A stretch of 64,000 bases of DNA, from the NCBI GenBank assembly GCA_023227825.1, contig JALOCJ010000008.1, positions 1 through 64,000 of the forward strand, in the 5' to 3' direction. Shown piece by piece: positions 49,464 to 56,863 of the stretch. Each line of letters opens with the position of its first letter. Within the stretch, counting starts at the first letter, position 1. The translations under genes were made by a program, and so were the position numbers. The notes under the pieces were generated by a model. The model saw nothing but the letters and a program-made list of their open reading frames with translations, made no database searches and was not told the DNA's origin. Origin of the DNA: Candidatus Cloacimonas sp. Lineage in GTDB: Bacteria > Cloacimonadota > Cloacimonadia > Cloacimonadales > Cloacimonadaceae.

Positions 49464-49610
49464 ATGTTAGTAATACAGAATGAAACCCCCGAATTCGTGA
49501 AAGAAAAATTGTCAAGCTTCTGTAAAAAAAATGAGTTGGAATTTACACCAATATTTTGGACTCAACTCTTTTCGCCCTATATTGAGAGCATAAATCAAGT
49601 GTTAATCTAA
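49464..49610 (+). CDS. Small hypothetical protein (48 aa)
   Basis: An ATG with AGGAGA seven bases upstream (TTAGGAGACCACTATG) opens a 48-codon frame: start MLVIQNETPEFVKEKLSSFC, end YIESINQVLI. The composition is protein-like, with acidic and basic helices and no repeats. It stops within the large inverted repeat (49601 onward). No family is recognised. It could be the antitoxin-size remnant of a gene lost from the locus, or a small regulator that acts on the adjacent dyad. Confidence 0.35.
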   Translation: MLVIQNETPEFVKEKLSSFCKKNELEFTPIFWTQLFSPYIESINQVLI

Positions 49611-49668
49611 CCTTAATCAAGCGTTAATAGTAAACGCTTGATTAAGGTATGTTAAACGCTAGATTAAT
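49601..49668. repeat. Large perfect dyad with flanking half-sites
   Basis: ACCTTAATCAAGCGTT (49610-49625) and AACGCTTGATTAAGGT (49633-49648) are perfect 16-bp arms around a 7-nt loop. Related half-sites flank it: ATCAAGTGTTAAT (about 49593-49605) on the left and GTTAAACGCTAGATTAAT (about 49651-49668) on the right. The first 21 bp of the core (49607-49627) occur exactly at 25958-25978, next to defence locus 1. It could be an operator, a hairpin or a recombination site. Confidence 0.88.
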
Positions 49669-49742
49669 AGCTTTAGGAAAGGAGGATAGGAGACAGCAAT
49701 AGTATATTTTGTTTTATCTTACAATTGCCAGGCAGTCCCCCC

Positions 49743-49790
49743 AAAAAATGCTGTGGATAAGTTATAACACACTGTTGTATAGTTAGATAT
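49743..49790. repeat. 48-bp direct repeat, copy 2, containing a DnaA box
   Basis: Partner of 49103-49150 with five mismatches. It contains TGTGGATAA at 49752-49760. The rest of the gap up to 50280 is A+T-rich and has no supported gene apart from the remnant noted at 50150. Confidence 0.85.
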
Positions 49791-50149
49791 GTTATTAAAA
49801 ATATTAATGCTCTCATTGCTTTAGCATTGTTTTTCAGCTATATGGCTAAAAAGTATATTGCCAAATTCGCTGTTGAATTCCCTAAAATAATAAACAAAAA
49901 AAAGAAGATATATCTATGTCTAAAGAATTCATATAATACAGAATAGCTGAAGTTATTACAGTATGCATTAACTTTATTATCCAGTATAAACGAAAATTAA
50001 GCTTAGCAGAATGTAACAACCAGCATCAAATGAAAATAGGACTCCTGTAAAAAAATATGGGAATGCCAATTTTAGATTTCTATTGACAAGTTTTTTGATT
50101 CACAAGAGACGGTAAAATTAAAGTTGGATATTAAGGAGGTTTAGTAGAT

Positions 50150-50188
50150 ATGAGTTATCAGTTTCAGGGCTGTGTTCAAAATATTTGA
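50150..50188 (+). other. Possible leader peptide or gene remnant upstream of locus 2
   Basis: A strong AAGGAGG site (50132-50138) precedes ATG 50150, but the frame stops after 12 codons (MSYQFQGCVQNI). Shifting one base gives a continuing reading, VFKIFDTEAKKDE, to a stop at about 50211. This looks like a start with ribosome-binding site followed by a frameshifted remnant, or a leader ORF controlling the helicase gene. Confidence 0.25.
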
Positions 50189-50280
50189 TACTGAAGCTAA
50201 AAAAGATGAGTAGAATTATGCAATGTAACCAAAAAATTTATTCATTATCGCCTTTTTATCTAAACCTTAAGAAATAGAAA

Positions 50281-53172
50281 ATGAAGGATAATGCACTAAC
50301 TAATTATCACTCTAAGTATTTCGCCTGCGAGCTGACCAAAAAATGTTCTTCTGATAGCGATGAGCGGTTTGCCGGAACTATGGTAGATGCACAAGTAGAT
50401 CTTAATCCCCATCAAATTGATGCTGCTCTATTTGCTTTTCATTCTCCCTTATCCAGAGGTGCAATACTTGCTGATGAAGTAGGTCTTGGTAAAACTATTG
50501 AAGCAGGATTATTAATATCGCAAAAGTGGGCAGAATACAAACGCAAAATTCTTATTATTACTCCTGCCAGTTTACGGAAGCAATGGTATCAGGAAATAAT
50601 GGAAAAGTTTTTTATCCCTTGTGAGATTCTGGAAACAAAATCTTATAATAGTGAGAGACGCAAAGGTAATTTACGCCCCTTCCTGAAAGATAATACTATA
50701 AACATTTGTTCATACCATTTTGCTAAAAGCAAGGCATCTGATATTGCCTCCATTCCTTGGGACCTGGTAGTTTTTGATGAAGCACATCGTCTGCGAAATG
50801 TTTATAAACCAACCAATATTATGGCAAATACTCTAAAACAAGCATTGATGAGTGCTCCCAAACTTTTATTAACTGCAACGCCCCTACAAAACTCTCTGCT
50901 GGAATTATATGGTCTGGTAAGTATTATTGATGATCATATATTTGGAGACCTGAGAACTTATAAAGAACACTACACTTATCTTGACGAAGAAAATACATTT
51001 ACAGAGCTGAAACTTCGTCTTAAGCCCGTTTGCCATAGAACATTAAGAAGACAGGTTGAGCCATATATAAAATATACAAGACGCCACGCTATTTTGCAAG
51101 AATTTACTCCCGAAGATAATGAAGACAAACTATATAATTCGGTTTCCGAGTTTTTACGCAGGGATAATTTAATGTCTCTTCCTTCCAGTCAGAGAAGTTT
51201 AATAATACTGGTAATGAGAAAACTTATGGCTTCCTCTTCTTATGCTATTGCTGGAGCTTTGGAAACAATCATAAAAAGATTGAAAGACAGAATCCGAAAT
51301 ACTCTGATTACTACTAAGCTTACAGAAGATATTGCTAAAGATTATGATTGCTTTGAAGAAGATGCGGAAGAAATGGAAAACGGTAATAACCAGGATGAAC
51401 TTAGCCCCCAAGATATTAAATCCCTTCAGGAAGAAATTCTGGAGCTTTCAAAACTAAAAGAATTGGCTACATCCATAGAATTTAATGCCAAAGGCAAAGC
51501 ACTGTTATTAGCTTTGGAAAAGGCATTTGCCCGAGCTGAAACATTAGGTGCTCCCCGTAAAGCAATAATTTTTACTGAGTCACGCAAAACACAAGATTAT
51601 ATTTTAAGAGTTCTTAGTGAAACACCCTATAAAGATAATATTGTTCTTTTTAACGGTTCCAATAGCGATGAACGCTCTAAGGAAATATACCATAAATGGC
51701 TAAAAAAATATTCAGGAACAGATAAAATTACCGGCTCCAAAACAGCCGATATGAGAAATGCCATAGTGGATTATTTTGAAGATGAAGGAATTATTATGAT
51801 CGCAACTGAAGCAGGAGCTGAAGGAATCAATCTTCAATTCTGCTCTCTGGTTGTAAATTATGATTTACCCTGGAATCCTCAAAGAATTGAACAAAGAATT
51901 GGCAGATGCCATCGCTATGGACAAAAATTTGATGTTGTAGTTGTTAATTTTCTGAATAATAAGAACGCTGCAGATCAAAGAGTATATGAACTTTTAAATG
52001 ATAAATTCCGCCTTTTTGAGGGTATTTTTGGAGCCAGTGATGAAGTTTTGGGGGCAATAGAATCCGGTGTGGATTTAGAAAAAAGAATTGTGGATATATA
52101 CCAAAATTGCCGCAAAGAAGAAGAAATAAATAGAGCATTTGATGAACTTCAAAGTGAATTAATGGAATTAATAGATGAGAAAGTTACTCAATCACGCCAA
52201 CTTTTACTGGAAAATTTTGATCAGGAAGTGCGCGATAAACTTAAAATCCGTGAGAATAAATCCAACTATCTCTTAAATAAATATGAACAGCTGTTAATGA
52301 AATTAACTGAATATGAATTAAAGGAGTATTGCCAATTTAAAGATAGTTCCAGTTTTTTGTTAAAAGAAAATCCTTTCCCGGAAGAAAATATTCCTACTGG
52401 TTTATATGAATTACCACGTAGAACGGGTGAGGCATTTTTATATAGATTATCACATAAACTGGCAATTAAATTGATTGATCAAGCCAAAGAAAGACAATTA
52501 CCACCTGCCGAAATTGAATTTTGCTACAATTCTTCCTCCGGTAGAAACTATGCTCTGGAACAATTCTTAAATAAAGAGGGTTTGCTGTCCTTAACATTGT
52601 TAACAGTTGAATCATTTGATCAAATAGAAGAATACATTGTATTTTCGGCAGCAACTAATGAAAGTGAAGTTATCTTTCCTGATGAAATTCCCAAACTATT
52701 CAATTTTCCGGCAAAAGTGATAAGAGAATTGACTAAAGAAGATATAATGAAATATCCTGTTTACCCTGATGTGGGAAAGAAAACGACAGAACAAATTGAA
52801 CTCATAAAACATGAAATATCCAAAAGAAATGCTCAATTCTTTGATGCCGAAGCGCAGAAAATAGAATCCTGGAGTGATGACCTGAAAAATGGACTGGAAT
52901 ATGAAATTAAAGAACTGGATAAAAAAATGAAAGAAGTGAGAAAATCTGCCCGTATTGCCTTATCTCTGGAAGAAAAACTTCAATATCAAAAAGAACTAAG
53001 CACTTTGGAAAAATCCAGAAATGCAAAACGAAAAGCTCTATTTGATGAACAAGATAAAATTGATGCACAAAGAGAAAATCTTATCCAAGAAATTGAAAAC
53101 AAACTGAATCAAAATATCATTCAAACCAATCAGTTTGAAATAATTTGGAGGTTATATGAAAGACCTGGATAG
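50281..53172 (+). CDS. SNF2-family DNA helicase, first gene of defence locus 2
   Basis: A 963-aa Swi2/Snf2-type translocase. It opens LNPHQIDAALFAFHSPLSRGAILADEVGLGKTIEAG, with motif I DEVGLGKT at 65-72. DEAH is at 166-169, followed by LLTATPLQN. C-lobe motifs EAGAEGINLQFCSLVVNYDLPWNPQRIEQRIGRCHRYGQ lie at about 507-546. The C-terminal ~250 residues are coiled-coil-like (EIKELDKKMKEVRKSARIALSLEEKLQYQKEL). The ribosome-binding site is weak (AAGAAATAGAAA). It overlaps the next gene by 17 nt. It is distinct from the SNF2 protein of locus 1, although both belong to the restriction-associated RapA/HepA-like branch. It is probably a motor that works with the type III enzyme downstream. Confidence 0.87.
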   Translation: MKDNALTNYHSKYFACELTKKCSSDSDERFAGTMVDAQVDLNPHQIDAALFAFHSPLSRGAILADEVGLGKTIEAGLLISQKWAEYKRKILIITPASLRKQWYQEIMEKFFIPCEILETKSYNSERRKGNLRPFLKDNTINICSYHFAKSKASDIASIPWDLVVFDEAHRLRNVYKPTNIMANTLKQALMSAPKLLLTATPLQNSLLELYGLVSIIDDHIFGDLRTYKEHYTYLDEENTFTELKLRLKPVCHRTLRRQVEPYIKYTRRHAILQEFTPEDNEDKLYNSVSEFLRRDNLMSLPSSQRSLIILVMRKLMASSSYAIAGALETIIKRLKDRIRNTLITTKLTEDIAKDYDCFEEDAEEMENGNNQDELSPQDIKSLQEEILELSKLKELATSIEFNAKGKALLLALEKAFARAETLGAPRKAIIFTESRKTQDYILRVLSETPYKDNIVLFNGSNSDERSKEIYHKWLKKYSGTDKITGSKTADMRNAIVDYFEDEGIIMIATEAGAEGINLQFCSLVVNYDLPWNPQRIEQRIGRCHRYGQKFDVVVVNFLNNKNAADQRVYELLNDKFRLFEGIFGASDEVLGAIESGVDLEKRIVDIYQNCRKEEEINRAFDELQSELMELIDEKVTQSRQLLLENFDQEVRDKLKIRENKSNYLLNKYEQLLMKLTEYELKEYCQFKDSSSFLLKENPFPEENIPTGLYELPRRTGEAFLYRLSHKLAIKLIDQAKERQLPPAEIEFCYNSSSGRNYALEQFLNKEGLLSLTLLTVESFDQIEEYIVFSAATNESEVIFPDEIPKLFNFPAKVIRELTKEDIMKYPVYPDVGKKTTEQIELIKHEISKRNAQFFDAEAQKIESWSDDLKNGLEYEIKELDKKMKEVRKSARIALSLEEKLQYQKELSTLEKSRNAKRKALFDEQDKIDAQRENLIQEIENKLNQNIIQTNQFEIIWRLYERPG

Positions 53173-53401
53173 TTATCAGGACAACATCTTTGAGAAACTA
53201 AAAAAAGTAAATGAATATGGCTCAGAATATTGGCTTGCCAGAGAACTTGCCGAAACCCTCGGATATTCACAATGGCGAAATTTTGTGAATGTTATAGATA
53301 AAGCTAAAGAAGCGTGTAAAAATACCGGTAACAATACCTTAGATCATTTTGCTGACATCAGCAAAACGATCAATGATATCAGAAGTAAAAACATAATATA
53401 A
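53156..53401 (+). CDS. Truncated DinD-like protein
   Basis: An 81-aa protein matching only the N-terminal part of DinD (about 270 aa), with EYWLARELAETLGYSQWRNFVNVIDKAKEACKNTGNNTLDHFADI. This is the conserved BRO-N-like DinD start, and it ends after ISKTINDIRSKNII. The GGAGG site overlaps the end of the SNF2 gene, so translation is coupled. DinD-like genes often sit in restriction-modification operons. The shortening could be a real truncation (pseudogene) or a minimal regulatory form; the preserved ribosome-binding site and tight spacing argue for some retained use. Confidence 0.68.
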   Translation: MKDLDSYQDNIFEKLKKVNEYGSEYWLARELAETLGYSQWRNFVNVIDKAKEACKNTGNNTLDHFADISKTINDIRSKNII

Positions 53402-53415
53402 GGAGCATTATTATT

Positions 53416-55110
53416 ATGAAACAAATAAAAAAGGAAGACATCACAAAACAAATTAATTTATATCTATTAGAGAAGAGAACTAATATTGAAGATGCAAGTT
53501 TTCCTGGATATGCTAAAGTAAAAGTTGAAACAAAATCAGAACCAAATTATGTATTATTTTTTCAATTACCAGAGGAAAAAGAAGTAAAATGGTTCAATGT
53601 CTTCAATGGCTTGAATTTGGATCTAAAAGATTTCAACTATGAAGCACCAAAGGTAAAATATTCAGGATTTATTTTATTGATTAATTTGGAAAAGAGAACT
53701 TATGCCTGTACTGGAGGATTAGGGTTTCATGCTTTGACAAAAATATATAACATTGAACCAAGGTTTGGACTAAAAATCGCGAAAAAAATAATAATTCCGT
53801 TACAATTAAAAGGATTAGTTCAAAAGGACGCAGGAGGTATGCTCAATAGCTTGGATAGAGTATTTAAACCAGGATATTTACCAATAGGAGATTTTGAAAA
53901 TTTGCATCGCGTGATAACTAATTTAAGAGCAAGTGCAAAAAAAGATGAATCAACAATAATGGACCAAGATTTTGAAATAGGCCATAGCATCAAAGCCGGT
54001 GATTCATTGAATGTATCAGGACAAAAAGATTTTAAAGGAATTTTAAGCTTTATTGAAAGGGTGGATTCAATATATAACAGGAAATGCGAAGATACTTTAG
54101 AAATACCAGAAATGCTATATGTAAATCCGAAATTTGAAAAAGAACTTATAAGCAAGTTAGAATATGAATTATGCGAAGCAATAAAAAAAAATAAAATTGA
54201 AAATCTATTTATTGATGATATGGAAATTGGTTTCTTGCCTGATCGAATAAATAGCTATAAAATCCATTGTGGGAAAAAAGCTAGAGATGATATAAAAACA
54301 GTATCAGATGTTTTTATAGAAGCATCTGAATTACTTAATAATGATAATGATATAAATAAGATACAAATTGAATTTGATGTTGATGATGATATTTATAATC
54401 TGAATAAGAAGAAATTAAGGTATTATATTTGTGGAGATATTACATATCAAGGTATAACCTATTTTACTATAAGCAATAGATGGTATCGAGCTGATGAGAA
54501 ATTTGTTGAACAGTTAGATTCTCTAATCAATGAAATTACTTGCTTATCATGTGAAAAGTTAGAACTACCTCTATGGGGAAAAAATTATAAAGAAGATGAT
54601 TATATAAAAGAATTATACAATGACAAATATACAATTCTTCACAGGCATCTAATACATCCTTCAAATGGGTATGATAAAATTGAGTTATGTGACATAATGA
54701 AAAAAGATAACGATGTATTCTACTGGATAAATATAAAGCATGCATCTGGTGCTAAATTAAGAGAACTTTTTTCGCAAGGTTATACTTCTGCTCATTTATT
54801 TAGAGATGATAGAGAATTCAAAAATAAAGTAATTAATGCAGATATGGATAATGTTAAAAATCATCAATTAAAAAAAGAAGATATAGATTTACTAAAAGAA
54901 CTTGAAAATGTGGCATATAGAGATATTAAAATAATATTTGCTATTTATGATGAAACTCATCCTTGTAATGTAGATGTCAGTAAACCGAAAACAACAGATG
55001 CTTTAGGTGAAACACTCTCATTATATGCTAAAATTGATTTACTAAGTAGGCAACTGAATATAAGGTCTCTTGGCTATGATGTAGGAGTTGTTAGAATTAA
55101 GGATAAGTAA
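53416..55110 (+). CDS. TIGR04141/DUF6119 sporadically distributed protein
   Basis: A 564-aa protein of unknown activity. Visible family-like features are the N-terminal KQINLYLLEKRTNIEDA, TGGLGFHAL near residue 100, FEPRFGLKIA-like EPRFGLKIAKK, and a C-terminal half with FYWINIKHASGAKLRELFSQGYTSAHLF and IIFAIYD. These fit TIGR04141 (about 540-560 aa), which is patchily distributed and often found near restriction genes. The FWINIKHASGA...SAHLF segment could hint at a nuclease-like active site, but I cannot assign catalytic residues. The DNA is more A+T-rich than in the surrounding genes, suggesting separate transfer. Confidence 0.78.
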   Translation: MKQIKKEDITKQINLYLLEKRTNIEDASFPGYAKVKVETKSEPNYVLFFQLPEEKEVKWFNVFNGLNLDLKDFNYEAPKVKYSGFILLINLEKRTYACTGGLGFHALTKIYNIEPRFGLKIAKKIIIPLQLKGLVQKDAGGMLNSLDRVFKPGYLPIGDFENLHRVITNLRASAKKDESTIMDQDFEIGHSIKAGDSLNVSGQKDFKGILSFIERVDSIYNRKCEDTLEIPEMLYVNPKFEKELISKLEYELCEAIKKNKIENLFIDDMEIGFLPDRINSYKIHCGKKARDDIKTVSDVFIEASELLNNDNDINKIQIEFDVDDDIYNLNKKKLRYYICGDITYQGITYFTISNRWYRADEKFVEQLDSLINEITCLSCEKLELPLWGKNYKEDDYIKELYNDKYTILHRHLIHPSNGYDKIELCDIMKKDNDVFYWINIKHASGAKLRELFSQGYTSAHLFRDDREFKNKVINADMDNVKNHQLKKEDIDLLKELENVAYRDIKIIFAIYDETHPCNVDVSKPKTTDALGETLSLYAKIDLLSRQLNIRSLGYDVGVVRIKDK

Positions 55111-55135
55111 TATAAACATTTTTAAAGGTAACACT

Positions 55136-56863
55136 ATGAAAAATAACAAGCTTGAACTAACATGGATCGGGAAGGAAAAAAAGCCAAAACTTGAACCGCG
55201 AGTTTTGATTGAAGATTTTGAAAAGTCGTATTATGCTGAGCAAAGAATTTCAGAAAAAGACATCTATGATAATATGTTGATTTTCGGAGATAACCTCTTA
55301 GCATTAAAAGCACTGGATTCAAAACTACATGGTGGAATAAAATGTGTTTATATAGACCCTCCATTTAATACAAAACAGGCTTTTGAACATTATGATGATA
55401 ATCTTGAACATTCTGTCTGGCTTTCCTTAATGAGAGATAGAATAGAATTAATATATTCTCTTTTAGCAGATGACGGCATATTATTTGTACATTTAAATAT
55501 AGAAGAGTTAGCATATTTTCAAGTAATGTGCGATGGAATATTTGGTAGGGATAACTTAGTTCAGATAATAACCGTAAAGTCAGCCAGTACTGCAAGTTTC
55601 AGATCTATTAATACTTGCCCAGTAACTGTTGCAGAATATATATTAATGTATTCTAAAAAACGGGAAAAATATAATAGACCTATGCAATATGTTCCATCTC
55701 AGTACACTGAAGATTATGGCACCTACATAATAAACAGAGATCAAACAGTAGATAAATGGAAATTGCAATCTATTGCTGAAATAGTATATAATAATCATGG
55801 CTTTTCAGATTGGAAAGAAGCAAAAAAAGCTTGGGGAATTAATTGGAAACATATAAGATTGTTAGAAATGGCAGATTTTTCATTAAAAAATGCTAATTCT
55901 GTTGTTAGTTTAAATACTCTTCAAAAACCCTCTAAGCAAATACAAGAATTAATTGAATTATCATTTGATAACAGGGGTATTGTTTTTGAGTATAAAAGAG
56001 ATAACAAGGACTCAATCTATATATATAATGGAAGGACTTTGGCTTTTTTGAGTTCTAAAATAAGAGAATTCAATGGTATTCCTCAACCATCAGAAGTTCT
56101 TACAAATATATGGAATGATATTTCATACTTAAGTTTAGGTCATGAAGGTGGAGTGGATTTTAAAAATGGAAAAAAACCAGAATCACTTATTAAACGAATT
56201 CTGGAAATTGCAACTGACGAAGGTGACATAGTTCTTGATTCATTTGCAGGTTCAGGAACGACAGGAGCGGTAGCACATAAAATGGGAAGAAGATGGATAA
56301 TGGTAGAGCTCGGAGAACATTGTCATACTCATATTATACCCAGAATGAAAAAAGTTATAGATGGAACGGATCAGGGAGGCATAAGTAAAGATGTAAACTG
56401 GAAAGGTGGAGGTGGCTTCAGATATTATCGTTTAGCTCCTTCATTGCTGGAAAAGGATAAATGGGGAAATTGGGTTATAAGCAAGGACTATAATAAAGAA
56501 CTTTTAGCTGAAGCAATATGTAAACTTGAGGGTTTTATTTATGCACCAAGTGAAACAATATTCTGGCAGCAGGGTTATTCCACTGAAAGTGATTATATCT
56601 ATGTAACTACGCAAATACTTAATGAAGAGCAAATAAGGTTAATTAGTGAAGAAGTGGGAGAAAATAGAACTTTACTAATCCTTTGTCTTGCTTTCACAGC
56701 TGATGTTTCCAAGTTCAATAATTTAACTGTGAAAAAGATTCCAAAGCAGATATTAAACAAATGTGAATACGGTAAAGATGATTACAGTTTGAATATCAGG
56801 AATCTTCCTTTGATGGAGCAACCGGAAAAACAAAGCAATATATTTGAAGAGGGGGAAATATGA
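55136..56863 (+). CDS. mod: Type III restriction-modification DNA methyltransferase (Mod)
   Basis: A 575-aa beta-class N6-adenine methyltransferase. Motif IV DPPF is at residues 74-77 in VYIDPPFNTKQAFEHYDDN. The variable target-recognition region lies between about 150 and 310. Motif I FAGSGTTG is at about 370-377 in VLDSFAGSGTTGAVAHKMGRRWIMVEL. The order IV then I is that of Mod proteins. ATG 55136 is chosen because the upstream frame overlaps the previous gene and AAAGG lies just before it. The stop overlaps the start of res (ATGA), so Mod and Res are made together. It sets sequence specificity for both methylation and cleavage. Confidence 0.9.
   Translation: MKNNKLELTWIGKEKKPKLEPRVLIEDFEKSYYAEQRISEKDIYDNMLIFGDNLLALKALDSKLHGGIKCVYIDPPFNTKQAFEHYDDNLEHSVWLSLMRDRIELIYSLLADDGILFVHLNIEELAYFQVMCDGIFGRDNLVQIITVKSASTASFRSINTCPVTVAEYILMYSKKREKYNRPMQYVPSQYTEDYGTYIINRDQTVDKWKLQSIAEIVYNNHGFSDWKEAKKAWGINWKHIRLLEMADFSLKNANSVVSLNTLQKPSKQIQELIELSFDNRGIVFEYKRDNKDSIYIYNGRTLAFLSSKIREFNGIPQPSEVLTNIWNDISYLSLGHEGGVDFKNGKKPESLIKRILEIATDEGDIVLDSFAGSGTTGAVAHKMGRRWIMVELGEHCHTHIIPRMKKVIDGTDQGGISKDVNWKGGGGFRYYRLAPSLLEKDKWGNWVISKDYNKELLAEAICKLEGFIYAPSETIFWQQGYSTESDYIYVTTQILNEEQIRLISEEVGENRTLLILCLAFTADVSKFNNLTVKKIPKQILNKCEYGKDDYSLNIRNLPLMEQPEKQSNIFEEGEI

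Noticed and set aside
49904..50008. Short frame MAKKYIAKF... in the gap before locus 2
   Set aside because: No ribosome-binding site, very Lys-rich by A+T bias, and only about 34 codons.
50083..50118. TTGACA ... TAAAAT as promoter of locus 2
   Set aside because: The spacer is 24 bp, too long for a sigma70 promoter.
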